From Sphingobacteriales bacterium JAD_PAG50586_3 (GTDB taxonomy: Bacteria > Bacteroidota > Bacteroidia > CAMBQF01): DNA of 64,000 bases. Positions within the stretch are counted from its first letter, which is position 1, and every line of letters begins with the position of its first letter. The stretch is taken from NCBI GenBank assembly GCA_023213195.1, contig CP096135.1, positions 3,592,842 to 3,656,841 on the forward strand, read 5' to 3'. Below the pieces are notes generated by a model, which worked only from the letters and a program-made list of their open reading frames with translations, searched no databases and was not told the origin of the DNA. The translations under genes were made by a program, and so were the position numbers. This document shows positions 29,371 to 40,258 of the stretch, in pieces.

Positions 29371-30438
29371 TTATAGCTTAACCTTCTCAAACCCCTCGCC
29401 ATTAAATTTATATACCCCATCGGTATGGGTGCCCAGCCACAAAGTGCCCTGCCTGTCTTTGTAAATAGAATAGAGGGTTACGTTGCCTTTGGCGTTTTGT
29501 ATAGGGTAGCGGGTTATGTTTTTTCCATCGTATTTCCAAACCCCATCGCTATAGGTTACTATCCAAAAGTTACCACTATCATCTACCGTGGCCGACATGT
29601 ATTCAAAACCACTAATGCCATAGCTTTTAGGTATGTCTAACCCTTTTTCTCTTTTATAGGTTATGCCGCCTGTGGCATTTTGCGTAATGGTGTATTTGTA
29701 AAAGGTGTTGCTAAACCAAAAAACGCCGTCTTTATCTTCCTTTATAGAGCGTATACCATTAGACGGGCCGTTGTGTATTTCAGTAAGGTCGTCTTCGTTA
29801 ATCCAGGTAAAGGCTTTACCATCGTAGCAGCCTACACCCAAAGCCGCGGTACCAAACCAAATGCGGCCTTTACTATCAGTATAAGTGGTGTAAATGCCAT
29901 ACGGACTAAAGGTTACGTAAGGAAACATCTTATGGTAGGCATCTTCTTTACTGTTTTTAGGAAAACTAAGCTGGTAAAAACCGTTACCATTATACCTGTA
30001 AGGTTTGCCAACGCTCAGTTCATTTGCAAACCATAAGTCGCCGGGGGCTAATTTCCAATCGCCATCGGGGTAAGCAACATCAGGGTTAGTAATGGTTTTA
30101 CCATCATATTTATTTATGCCATTAAAGTTGCTTATGTAAATGTTGCCGGCATTGTCTTCTTTAATATCCCTTACATAGTTATTGCTTAACCCATTGTCAA
30201 TATTAAACCTGATAATGGTATTCCCATCGTATTTATACACTCCCCTACCGTGGGTGCCAAACCAATAAGTATTGTCTTTAGCCTGGTAAATCACCAGTAT
30301 GCTATCGCCCATTTGGCTAGAGGTAACGGTATCGCCCACGGCTGCCATTGGAGGCGGTGGTGGTGGTGTTGGGGGTTGCCCGTTGCACGAGGTAAATATG
30401 GCTAATATGGTAAGAAGTAGTAACGCGTGTAGTTTCAT
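29371..30438 (-). CDS. Lipoprotein with two-component-regulator-type beta-propeller repeats
   Basis: 355 aa from the ATG at 30438, chosen because it places a lipobox (IFTSCNGQ, Cys about 18) at the usual distance; an upstream ATG at 30477 would push the signal 13 residues inward. After a Pro-rich linker come repeated blades of the form YWFGTHGRGVYKYDG, IWFGTAALGVGCYDG and LWLGTHTDGVYKFNG, the Reg_prop repeats that form the sensor propeller of Bacteroidota hybrid two-component systems. No kinase domain follows, so this is a stand-alone propeller anchored at the membrane. A binding or sensory role is plausible; no partner is adjacent. Confidence 0.82.
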   Translation of the reverse strand: MKLHALLLLTILAIFTSCNGQPPTPPPPPPMAAVGDTVTSSQMGDSILVIYQAKDNTYWFGTHGRGVYKYDGNTIIRFNIDNGLSNNYVRDIKEDNAGNIYISNFNGINKYDGKTITNPDVAYPDGDWKLAPGDLWFANELSVGKPYRYNGNGFYQLSFPKNSKEDAYHKMFPYVTFSPYGIYTTYTDSKGRIWFGTAALGVGCYDGKAFTWINEDDLTEIHNGPSNGIRSIKEDKDGVFWFSNTFYKYTITQNATGGITYKREKGLDIPKSYGISGFEYMSATVDDSGNFWIVTYSDGVWKYDGKNITRYPIQNAKGNVTLYSIYKDRQGTLWLGTHTDGVYKFNGEGFEKVKL

Positions 30439-30673
30439 GATTTTATTGGTTACCGGGGGGTAAATTATTACAGGCAAGGTAGAGATTTACCCAATCAATC
30501 CCATTTGCAGAAGGAGCGCCCGAAATAAAACCGCGAAAACATACTTATTAACTGCTACCCGTAGGGATTGATGTAATTACCCTATTCTGACTTAAACAGT
30601 CAGAATTACCATTACTTAAAAAGGAGAGGAGTTAATAAAGTGCTACTGTTTTTATTAGTAATTTTACCGCACT

Positions 30674-31949
30674 ATGAAACGCGACAACAAGATTTTTAAA
30701 CTTATTGAAAAAGAAAATCACCGTCAGACTTACGGTATAGAACTTATAGCTAGTGAAAACTACGTTAGCAACCAAGTAATGGAAGCTATGGGTAGTGTGC
30801 TGACTAATAAATATGCTGAGGGCTTGCCCGGCAAACGTTACTATGGCGGCTGCGAAGTGGTTGATGAAGTAGAGCAACTGGCTATTGACCGCGCTAAAGA
30901 ACTTTTTAATGCAGAGTGGGTAAACGTGCAACCCCACAGTGGTGCGCAGGCCAACGCTGCAGTTATGTTGGGAGTTATTAACCCGGGAGATAAAATATTG
31001 GGCTTTGACCTATCGCATGGTGGGCATTTAACCCATGGCTCGCCGGTTAACTTTTCAGGTAAATTATACAAGCCTTCATTCTACGGTGTAGAGCGCGAAA
31101 CAGGCCTTATAGACTGGAACAAGGTAGAAGCTATAGCCAAGAAAGAAAAGCCAAAATTGCTTATCTGTGGTGCATCGTCTTACTCTCGCGATTGGGATTA
31201 CGTAAAGCTTCGTCAGATAGCCGATAGTGTAGGCGCTTTGTTGTTGGCCGATATATCTCACCCATCGGGCCTTATTGCCCGTGGTTTGCTAAACGACCCC
31301 CTACCCCATTGCCATATAGTAACTACTACTACGCACAAGACCCTTCGTGGGCCACGCGGTGGTATGATTATGATGGGCAAAGATTTTGAAAACCCGTGGG
31401 GCTTATTAACGCCTAAAGGAGAAAAGAAAATGATGTCGTCGGTGCTGGATGGTGCTGTTTTCCCGGGCACGCAAGGCGGCCCGCTAGAGCATGTTATTGC
31501 AGCTAAAGCTGTTGCCTATGGCGAAGCACTTAGCGACAGCTACATGAAATACATTGTACAGGTAGCTAAAAACGCTACCGTAATGGCTAAGGAATTTGTA
31601 GACCGTGGCTACCATATTATATCGGGTGGAACAGATAACCACCTGATGCTTATTGACCTGCGCAGCAAAAACATTAGCGGCAAACAGGCTGAAGCTGCAC
31701 TTGGCAAAGCGGATATTACCGTAAATAAAAACATGGTTCCGTTTGATGATAAGTCGCCGTTTGTAACATCGGGTATGCGTGTGGGTACATCGGCAATAAC
31801 AAGCCGTGGCCTAAAAGAAAAACACATACCGCTTATTGTTGATTATATAGACTAAGGCGCTTATGCACCACGAAGACCCACGCACACTGGGCAAAATACG
31901 TAAGAAAGTAAACGATATGATGGGTGAGTATACATTGTTCGCTTATTAA
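30674..31949 (+). CDS. glyA: Serine hydroxymethyltransferase, one frame break
   Basis: PLP enzyme converting serine and tetrahydrofolate to glycine and methylene-THF, the main one-carbon source; works upstream of FolD. 424 aa after repair. Visible signatures are [43 protein letters not shown], the PLP lysine in [14 protein letters not shown] (about residue 225), [17 protein letters not shown] and GTSAITSRG. The frame stops after VDYID at TAA (31853-31855) and resumes one base later as ALMHHEDP to the normal SHMT end. CCAGG (Asp-Gln-Ala) miscalled as CTAAGG is a simple explanation and yields the same GACTAAGG string as the dnaK break. Confidence 0.95.
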
Positions 31950-31974
31950 TCTGAAAATTGAAATCTGAAAGTTT

Positions 31975-32480
31975 ATGAGGAAGATAGCATTGATATTCCT
32001 TGCTGCGTTGATATTATCATCGTGTAGCGACTATGGTAAGAAGCTGGAATATGGCAAAGGCGAGCTTTATTATACCGAGAGGGTTACTGAAACCGAGGCC
32101 AAAAATCTGGGCAAATACCTTAGCGATGTTAAGATGTTTCCTGAAGGAAAAGAGGTTAGTTACCTGATTGATAAAGAGGGGAGACCTATATTTTTAAGCT
32201 TGTTATGAGTGATGAGAAATACGCTACAGACCAGCTTTATATAGATGACAGCCAAATGATGGCAGGCTTTATATCTCACGATGTATTTGGCGATAAACCG
32301 GTACAATTTTGGCTATGTGACGATAACTTTGAGCCGATGAAAAAGCTGGGCTTTACCGCTCTACCCGATTCTATTAAAAAGCAATCGGACATGGAGAAGC
32401 TTATTAACCCAACCAGCCCCAATGGTGAGCCTAAAGACGATGTAATTCCTGTTGATACCAGCCAAGGTATGCCTGCGTAA
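31975..32480 (+). CDS. Small lipoprotein of unknown function, one frame break
   Basis: 168 aa after repair. An N-terminal signal with lipobox (LILSSCSDYG, Cys about 17) indicates membrane attachment. The remainder (ELYYTERVTETEAKNLGKYL, MAGFISHDVFGDKPVQFWLCDDNF) is not a family I can name. It follows glyA after 25 bases and may share its transcript. A five-T run at 32191-32195 is one base short; six Ts restore IFFKLVMSDEK. A GATAAAGA octamer array and a terminator follow. Confidence 0.65.
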
Positions 32481-32510
32481 TCAGGGGCAGAGATCAGTAG
32501 TCAGTAAAAA

Positions 32511-32588
32511 GATAAAGAGATAAAGAGATAAAGAGATAAAGAGATAAAGAGATAAAGAGATAAAGAGATAAAGAGATAAAGAGATAAA
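32511..32588. repeat. GATAAAGA octanucleotide tandem repeat
   Basis: Nine perfect copies of GATAAAGA plus a partial tenth run from 32511 to about 32588, between convergent genes and directly before a terminator stem. The unit count is as read in this consensus and could vary. Confidence 0.95.
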
Positions 32589-32625
32589 AAAATCCCGTGG
32601 AGCTTTAGCACCACGGGATTTTTTT
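32588..32625. terminator. Bidirectional terminator between convergent genes
   Basis: AAAAATCCCGTGG, a 10-base loop, CCACGGGATTTTT; a 13-bp stem flanked by A and T runs, usable from both strands (genes ending at 32480 and 32642). Confidence 0.85.
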
Positions 32626-32641
32626 GGACTATAGTCCGGTA

Positions 32642-34252
32642 TTATTGAACAACCACTTTGCCGGTGTATAACACATCGCCATTGCGGTCTACCAGGTTAA
32701 GCATGTATATGCCTGAAGCCTGTTTAATAGTAATATCTTTTTGAGCGGTATTAACATTGCCACTTTCAACTATACGACCGGTAGCATCAAAAATGCGGTA
32801 GTTGATAGAGTTGTTTTTGCTGAATTGTTCAGCAGCTATGTTAAGGGTAAATGTGCCATTTGAAGGGTTAGGATAAATGCTAACAGCGTTTCCGAATGCA
32901 TTTTCTTTAACACTTAGGCCTTGGCAAAGGTTGCCCGGTAAGTCAAGAGTACACATAATACGTGGCGCTAAGTAACCTTGGATAGTATCAATATAAGCAC
33001 GGCCTTTAGCTGCACTCATGTTAGGGTTAGTAGCTTTGCCTGCAAGGTGAATGTTTGTACCGTTTAGGTTAGCACCTGTTTGAGCGTTGATAGCCTGGGC
33101 AACAAATACTGTAGTAGTAGAATCCCACCAATCCCAAGGACCAGCTTGTGGGTTTTGTAATGGGGCTACTAAGAAACGGTAGTAACCTTCCCAACCTTCG
33201 TTGTGCAAGTTGGCGTTTTGCGTGTACACATCAGTAAATGCATTTTGGTAATTAACCCATTCAGCATGGTTGCCTAATTGTACTTGTTTACGAACAACGT
33301 CGCGGCTACCAGAAACCTCAACAACCTGGAATGCTGGAGGACCAGTACCCGGAACTGTTACAATACCGTTGGTATCAGGAGCAAATGGGTCTGTAGCGCT
33401 ATGGAAACCGGCAATAGGCACAGTACCCGGAGTTAACCAGCTAATATCGCCTAAGGCACCGCCCATGTTTACAGCCATGTGCACGTCTGAACCGTAACCT
33501 GGGTAGTTTTCAAATACTAGCGTATCGGCTATTGGAAGGCTTGGGTTGGTTTTAAAACCATCATAATCACCAAGAGCAGCCTGAACAACCATTGGTATCG
33601 GGTTATTAGGATCGCTAAAGTTGATAAACTTTTGAATTAGGATTTGAGCAGGATCGTTTAGTGAAACATACGCCATTGCTATGTAACCACCTGTACCTTG
33701 GCCAACAATACAAATTTTGTTGGTGTCAACATTCCAAGGGTTACCTAGTTGGTCTGCAGAATACTTAAAGTAGCGAACGCAGGCTTTAGCATCTTGCAGG
33801 GCACGGTAAACCGCACGAATGATAGACTCTTTACGCGCATCTACAGTTGGAGCCAATGGGTTCCAGCCTTTGCGGTAAGACATTGAAGCAGCAGTGTAAC
33901 CGCGTTTAGCAAAACGCTTGCACATTTCTACAGAAGCACTGTCTTTACGGTCGCCTGTTGGAGAACCGTTGAAGTACTTAGGAAGGAAGCTGCCGGTTTC
34001 AAGATAAACAATAAGAGGACGCTTAGTAGCGGTATCGCCTACCGGCTCGTAAATGTCCATCTTCATTTTCTTTAAAGCCGAAGCAGCCGTTGCAAAGGGA
34101 GGGTTAGGGAAGTACTCATAAGACTTTCCATAGGCGGTGTCAGGTGTAACGTTTACCTGTGTGTAAACCTCGGTAGCGTAGCGCTGGCCCCATGCTGTGC
34201 TACAAGAAAGTAGCAGCATAAAGGCACCTAAAATTTGTAATGTTCTTTTCAT
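32642..34252 (-). CDS. T9SS-secreted alpha/beta-hydrolase-fold protein with atypical nucleophile elbow
   Basis: 536 aa from the ATG at 34252, which gives a clean signal peptide (MKRTLQILGAFMLLL, cleavage after AWGQ). Residues 60-330 follow a carboxylesterase/BD-FAE-like hydrolase plan: MKMDIYEPVGD, RPLIVYLETGSF, a strand-elbow ICIVGQGTGGYIAMAY near 195 and a C-terminal His region. The elbow reads G-Q-G-T-G where the serine nucleophile is expected in G-x-S-x-G, so catalysis is uncertain. The last 80 residues are a type A sorting domain (VSIYPNPSNGTFTLNI, GIYMLNLVDRNGDVLYTGKVVV), so the protein is exported by the type IX system. Monocistronic, converging on the 31975 lipoprotein gene. Confidence 0.82.
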   Translation of the reverse strand: MKRTLQILGAFMLLLSCSTAWGQRYATEVYTQVNVTPDTAYGKSYEYFPNPPFATAASALKKMKMDIYEPVGDTATKRPLIVYLETGSFLPKYFNGSPTGDRKDSASVEMCKRFAKRGYTAASMSYRKGWNPLAPTVDARKESIIRAVYRALQDAKACVRYFKYSADQLGNPWNVDTNKICIVGQGTGGYIAMAYVSLNDPAQILIQKFINFSDPNNPIPMVVQAALGDYDGFKTNPSLPIADTLVFENYPGYGSDVHMAVNMGGALGDISWLTPGTVPIAGFHSATDPFAPDTNGIVTVPGTGPPAFQVVEVSGSRDVVRKQVQLGNHAEWVNYQNAFTDVYTQNANLHNEGWEGYYRFLVAPLQNPQAGPWDWWDSTTTVFVAQAINAQTGANLNGTNIHLAGKATNPNMSAAKGRAYIDTIQGYLAPRIMCTLDLPGNLCQGLSVKENAFGNAVSIYPNPSNGTFTLNIAAEQFSKNNSINYRIFDATGRIVESGNVNTAQKDITIKQASGIYMLNLVDRNGDVLYTGKVVVQ

Positions 34253-34317
34253 GTTCTTATCGGTTATATGGTACAAGTATACTAAAAACTAACTACACAA
34301 TACATTAAAGTAAAAAA

Positions 34318-37040
34318 CTATACTTTTTTTAGCGTTTTAATTGTTTCATTAAAAGCCTGTTTAACATGGTCTACCAACTCAGTTAAATTTTCGGGCGGGG
34401 CACCCAACTTGCAGGGCTTTTCTATCTGTAACAAGGCCGAAGCGGTATTACCCATGCCTAAGTTAGCAAAACTCGATTTCATTTTATGCGCAATCTTACC
34501 TAATTCAGACCATTTTTGTTCATTGTAGTTGCCCAAAAACAAATCCATGTCTACCGGCAGCGCAGTCTGGTAAATGCCTACCAGCTGCTTTAATGCACGC
34601 TCATCATTATTTATGAGCTTTTTAAGATAATCTAAATCTGGTTTCTCCATCTGCACATCATTTTTAGCTTTTCCAACTATCTGCTTCTGTACACTCGGGG
34701 TATCTAATGTAATAAAATTATCTTTAACACCGGTTATTTCAACAATGGCATTATATAAATCGGGCTGTTTAAATGGCTTGGTTATAAAACGGTTTATACC
34801 CAGTTGCAGGGCTTTCTCCCTTGTTTCGGGCATTACATCGGCCGTAAGCACTACTATGGGTGTATTGCAAATAGGTTCGGGCATTTTGTTGCGTATATAG
34901 TCTGTTGCTTCAAAACCATCCATGCGGGGCATTTGTAGGTCCATTAATACAAGGTTGTATTCTTTGTCTTCAACCTTTTTAATAGCCTCCAACCCATCTT
35001 CGGCCATATCTACCGTAATATTCCACGACCCCAAAATCTGTCCGGCCAAAAAGCGGTTCATCTGGTTATCTTCTACTACCAGTACATTAATGCCTTTAAA
35101 ATTGGGCACATGGGTAAGTTTTTGCGGCCCCTCTGTAGCGGCACCGCCGGCAGTAATTTTATAGGGGATAATAACAGTAAACGTGCTGCCAATACCCGGC
35201 TTGCTGGTAACGCTAACATTACCGGCCTGCATTTCTACCAAGCGCTTGGTTATAGTAAGCCCCAAGCCTGTACCGCCGTATTTTAGGTTAGAGTGTACCT
35301 GGGTAAAGCTATCAAAAACAGTTTCTATTTTCTCTTTGGGTATGCCAATGCCGGTATCTGCTACTTCTAACGACAGGCTAACCTTTTCGGGTGCACGGCT
35401 AACCGTATTTATATTAACCACTACACTGCCAAAGTTGGTAAACTTAATGGCGTTGCTGGCCAGGTTTGTTAAAATCTGGCTAAGGCGCACACGGTCGCCG
35501 GTAAGTTTTAGTGGCACATCATCAGCAATATTGGCACTAAACTCCAACCCTTTATTTTTGGCCGAAGGTTGCAGGGAGCGCACCAACTCATTAACCAGTT
35601 CCTGTATATCAAACGGGGCTTCCTCAATAATCATCTTGCCCGCATCAATTTTAGAAAAATCGAGTATCTCATTAATAATACGCAACAGGTTTTCTGCAGA
35701 GTATTTTATCGCGTTCAGCTTTTCATAATCGGGGTTATCAACATTTTGAGCCATTAACAAATCGGTAAGTCCCATAATGGCATTCATGGGTGTACGTATT
35801 TCGTGGCTCATGTTAGAGAGGAACTCCGACTTAGCCCTTGATGCCGCCTCGGCAGCCGCTTTGGCCTGTAATAGCTGGTCTTCTGCTTTTTTACGTATGG
35901 TAATATCTTGCGAGAAAACGGCTATACCTGTAATTTCGCCCGACTGGTTTTTAATAGGGTTGTAAGTGGTTTCATAGTCTTTTTTAAAGAGTGTACCATC
36001 GCCAAAAACCTCGTTAATAGTAAATTGCTCGCCCGCCAGTGCCCTTTTTAAATACTGCCTTACAACAGTCTTGTTCTTTTTAACATAGGGCAGGTTAAGG
36101 TAGTTGCCGCCGGCTTCTATATCAATTTCGTAAGCATACTTAATGGCCTTTTTATGGGCATTATTAAAGGTTATGTAGTTAAACTTTTTATCAAGGGCAT
36201 AAATAGTGCTTTGCGAACTTTCCAGTATGGCATTAAGCTTAGAACTGTCTTCAAAATCAACATCATCGGTACTTTTACGTTCAGATATATCGCGCACTAT
36301 AACAGTACTAACAGATGCATCTTGCTTAATAACACGGGCTTCAAAATAATGCTGCTCGCTATCTATCTTATGTTGGTATTCAAAAGTATAGGTGCCTACA
36401 AAGTCGGTATCTAAAATGCGGGCAATGGCTTGTTTTGATAAGAATGATGGCGGCTCCTTCTTCAGGCTTTTTTGGGTAAAGGGGTAGTTACCATATACTC
36501 CTCTGGCACATACGGTGTATACATACCATTGGCATACAGCCTAAACATGTGGCAATTTAAGCCTTGCAACACCCTGTTTACATACGCCAATAAAGAGTGC
36601 AGGCGGTGCTCATAAATTACCCTTTTGCGGGTAGATGTTTTGTAGCGGCCAGCTGGTAATAATATACGGCGTAGGCTGCGGGGGCTTACCTCATCTTTTT
36701 GCAGGTAGTAAAATAGGCCACAATAGGCAAGCTTGCGCTCGGTCTTATCGTCCAATTTATCGCAAATGGCAACCAGGGGTATATCATTAATAATCTCTGC
36801 AATTCTTTTTAACCACTCCAAATTCTCGGTATCGTCAGCGGTAAGGTGCAGAAAAATAATATCAAGGTCTTGCCCTTCTATGGCCTCAATTAAGTCGTCG
36901 AGGCTTTTAAGCTTATATAGTATTGTTTGTAAAGATGTTGATTCTAGCGACTTCCGCACATGCTCCAACAACTCTTCATCATCTATAAATAAGGCTATAT
37001 CGTAGGGTTTCTCAAAAAAGGACTTTTGTAAATTGCTCAT
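34318..37040 (-). CDS. Hybrid sensor histidine kinase with N-terminal pseudo-receiver, PAS, kinase, receiver and HPt domains; one frame break
   Basis: 907 aa after repair; a cytoplasmic phosphorelay protein with no transmembrane helix. In order: a receiver-like domain (about 10-120) whose usual phosphoacceptor Asp is His (DIIFLHLTADD); a PAS-type region (about 150-250, EARVIKQDASVSTVIVRDI); a second PAS (about 265-385); HisKA with MSHEIRTPMNAIMGL (about 400); HATPase_c (DTGIGIPKEKIETVFDSF, GGTGLGL); a receiver with VVEDNQMNR and the acceptor Asp in LVLMDLQMPRMDG (about 700); and a C-terminal HPt with IAHKMKSSFANLG. The T run 36468-36473 (coding A run) is one base short; repair joins TPLPKK to SLKKEPPSF. 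No cognate response regulator gene is adjacent. Confidence 0.9.
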
Positions 37041-37167
37041 AAACGCTTACAAAGTAACGGTAGATTATAAAGGTAATGAATGCATTAATGCAAGAATGTT
37101 GAAAAACTGTTTTTGTTGGGCAAAAAAATCGCCTTAGTTTTATAGCCCTTAATTACCAAATAACAAC

Positions 37168-38797
37168 ATGAGGAAACTATTTATAACCCTTACACTTATT
37201 TTATTATCATCAGCAGTGGTGTTGAATGCCCAGCCCGGTGGGGCCGGTGGCAAAGGCGATATGAAGAAAGCCCGCACATTTTTTGAGTTTGACAGAAACT
37301 ACAAAGATGCGTTGACAGAATACCTGAAGTTATTAAAAGACGAGCCCAACGACCCGGAGATAAATTACCGTGTTGGCTTATGCTACTTATACACAAATAT
37401 TGATAAAAAGAAAGCATATAAGTATTTAGAAATTATGGCCCGCCAGCCAAAAGCCCCCGCGAGGTTTATTTGGAGCTTGGCCGCGCCTACCATATTGTAA
37501 ACCGTTTTGACGATGCAATAAAAAATACAGCGAGTTTATAGAGCTGGCCCGCCTGCGCCCCGAAGAACTGGCCAGGGTTAACCGTTATATAGAACAATGC
37601 CGCTTGGGCAAAAGCATGGTAGCATCGCCGGTTGATGTTACGTTTGAATGCCTGGGTAAAGAAATAAACAGTATTTACGATGAGTTATACCCATTTATTA
37701 CCGGCGATGAGAGCTACATGATTTTCACATCGCGCCGCAACACGGTAACGGGTGGTTTTAAAGATTTAGACGGAACATACGCTTCTGATATTTTCTCATC
37801 ATTGCAAACTGCCGGCAAATGGGGTAAGCCTAAAAACTTATCATCAATAGTAAATACCGGATTTTTTGAGGTGGGTACCTCTATGGCGCCCGATGCTACA
37901 AACGTAATCTGCTACTTTAGTAACGAAACTGCCCAAGCCGATTTGTATATTATCAGTAAAAAAGACAAAGCCAAATCATTCCAAAAAGCGGTATCGTTGG
38001 GCTCAGCAATCAACCTACCCAAAAGCATAGAAAACTCAGGGGTTATTTCTCCTGATGGTAGTACGCTTATCTTCTCTAGCGACCGCCCAGGTGGCAAAGG
38101 CGGTATAGACCTTTGGAAAGCAACCAAAGAGGGCGATGAGTGGGGCTCTCCCGTAAACCTAGGTGCGCCTATTAATACCGATGCTGATGAGGACTACCCA
38201 AACTTTACCCCTGATGGTAAAAAACTATTCTTTGCTTCAAATTCAGCTAAAAGCATGGGTGGGTTTGATGTGTTTTCTACCGCTTACAACAAAGCTACCG
38301 AAAACTACGATGAACCTGTAAACCTTGGTTACCCAGTTAATAATGCTGACGATAACTACACCATAAGCTTTAACCAAACGGGTGATATTGCATACGTTTC
38401 GGCAGCGCGTGATGGTGGCATTGGCGATCTTGACATTTGGAAGATTACCTTTAAAACACCATTGATTGATGTACAAAAGACCAAGTTTAAAGGTGCTGTT
38501 TCTCCCCTAGACAAAGAGTTTACCATTACAGTAACTGATAAATTTACCGGCAAACAGGTAATACAGGCTATTACCGAAAAAGGTACAGGCAAATACTCTA
38601 TTGCCCTAGCACCCGGCCGCTATATATTTAAAACCGAAGCCGATGGGTTTATTACTATTACCGAAGAAGTACCGGTATTAGGTAAGTCTACCTTTAAAGA
38701 GAACGTTACTAAAGATATTACTATGGTAGAGGGTACTAACCCGCCCCCACCTGCACCGGGCACTACAAAACCGGGCACCCCTGTTAAACCCAAATAA
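37168..38797 (+). CDS. Exported TPR/PD40-propeller protein, two frame breaks
   Basis: 543 aa after repair. Signal peptide (about 1-21, ending LNAQPGG), a TPR region (about 25-125, DYKDALTEYLKLLKDEPNDPE), then PD40-like blades with SGVISPDGSTLIFSSDRPGG and NFTPDGKKLFFASNSAKSMGG, a carboxypeptidase-regulatory-like domain (about 430-520, FTITVTDKFTGKQVIQAI) and a Pro-rich tail. This matches the N-terminal part of the OmpA-linked T9SS-associated PorE-like proteins, but no OmpA peptidoglycan-binding domain is present. GG at 37463-37464 and the A run at 37520-37525 are each one base short. The exonuclease gene starts 10 bases after it. Confidence 0.8.
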
Positions 38798-38806
38798 CCC
38801 CTTACG

Positions 38807-39619
38807 TTGGAAAACCTGAATTTAGAGCGTCCCTTAGCATTTTTTGACCTTGAAACTACCGGGGTTAATGTGGCTACCGACCGTATAGTTGAGATTAGTG
38901 TGCTGAAGATTTTTCCGGACCAATCTAAAAATGTGTTTACCGAAAAGGTAAACCCTACCGTACCCATACCCCAGCAGTCTACCGATGTGCATGGCATTAG
39001 CGATGCCGATGTGGCCGACTGCCCCACTTTTGCAGAGCTTGCCCCTGCACTTGCTGAGTTTTTAACCGATTGCGATTTGGCAGGCTTCAACTCTAACCGT
39101 TTTGATATTCCTTTATTATACGAGGAGTTTTTACGCGCCGGGGTTGATGTAGACTTTAAAAACCGCCGCTTTATTGATGTGCAGAATATCTTCCACAAAA
39201 TGGAACAACGCACACTTAAAGCAGCTTATAAATTCTATTGCGAAAAAGACCTGAAAACGCCCACAGCGCCGAGGCTGACATTAAAGCTACCTACGAGGTT
39301 TTGATTGCACAGATTGAACGCTACCCCGATTTGCAAAACGATATTAAATACCTTGGCTGAATTTTCTACCCAACGCCAGTATGCCGACCTTATGGGCCGC
39401 ATTGGCTATAACGATAAAGGCGAAGAGATATTTACCTTTGGTAAGCACGTTAACAAGCCGGTAGAGCAGGTTTTTGAAACCGAAGCAAGCTACTACGACT
39501 GGATGATGAAAGGCGATTTCCCCTTATCTACCAAAAAGCTTATTACCGAAATACGCGAGCGTATGATGGCTAACAAGATGAAGGCTCTTGAAGATAAGTT
39601 TAAACAACCCGGACAATGA
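38807..39619 (+). CDS. DEDDh 3'-5' exonuclease (DnaQ/epsilon-like), two frame breaks
   Basis: 270 aa after repair. The exonuclease domain (1-165) shows Exo I FFDLETTGVN, Exo II GFNSNRFDIPLL and Exo III HSAEADIKATYEVL, completing the DEDDh metal-binding set. A C-terminal domain (YADLMGRIGYNDKGEEIFTFG, SYYDWMMKGDFPLSTK) is typical of the Bacteroidota stand-alone version. Probable role in proofreading or DNA repair. The start is TTG at 38807. The A run 39254-39257 is one base short; the second break at 39351-39356 reads CCTTGG where CCTGG would restore KYLAEFST. The stop overlaps the next ATG (ATGA), so the FAH-family gene is translationally coupled. Confidence 0.88.
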
Positions 39620-40227
39620 AAATTATTTGCATAGGCCGCAACTACGTTGACCATATTGCAGAGCTTAAAAATGAAGTGCCTGACGAGCCTGTGGTTTTTC
39701 TTAAACCCGATACGGCCTACAACAAAAACAGGCAAGACTTTTACATTCCTGAGTTTACGCAAGACCTGCACTACGAGGCAGAAATTGTTCTCCGCATAAA
39801 TAAAATGGGCAAGCACATTGACGAGAAGTTTGCCCGCCGTTATTTCGATGCTATATCTATAGGCATAGACTTTACCGCCCGCGATTTGCAAGCCAAGCTA
39901 AAGGCCAAAGGGCTGCCATGGGAAAAAGCCAAAGCATTTGATTTTTCAGCAGCTGTGGGCGATTTAGCCCCTGCCGATGATTACCCTGATATGGGCAACA
40001 TCAACTTTAACCTTGACATAAATGGCAAAACCGTACAGCAAGGCAATACAGGTTTAACCATAAATAACTTTAACCAGATTATTGCCTACGTATCTAAATT
40101 CTTTACCCTTAAAAAGGGCGACCTTATATTTACCGGTACCCCCGCAGGTGTTGGCCCTGTTAAAATTGGCGACAAGCTAGAGGGGTATATTGAGGGGAAG
40201 AAATTGTTGGAGTTTGGGATAAGGTAA
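39616..40227 (+). CDS. Fumarylacetoacetate hydrolase-family protein
   Basis: 203 aa, the compact YcgM-like form. The metal ligands are visible in HYEAEIVLRINK (Glu-x-Glu, about residues 56-60) and SIGIDFTARDLQ (Asp about 90). PWEKAKAFDFSAAVG, TGLTINNFNQIIAYVS and the C-terminal LIFTGTPAGVGPVKIGD are typical of FAH-type hydrolase, isomerase or oxaloacetate-tautomerase enzymes. The exact substrate cannot be chosen from the sequence. It overlaps the upstream exonuclease gene by 4 nt. Confidence 0.9.
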   Translation: MKIICIGRNYVDHIAELKNEVPDEPVVFLKPDTAYNKNRQDFYIPEFTQDLHYEAEIVLRINKMGKHIDEKFARRYFDAISIGIDFTARDLQAKLKAKGLPWEKAKAFDFSAAVGDLAPADDYPDMGNINFNLDINGKTVQQGNTGLTINNFNQIIAYVSKFFTLKKGDLIFTGTPAGVGPVKIGDKLEGYIEGKKLLEFGIR

Positions 40228-40258
40228 TTAGAGAATAAGCTAATTAGATAATAAGCGA

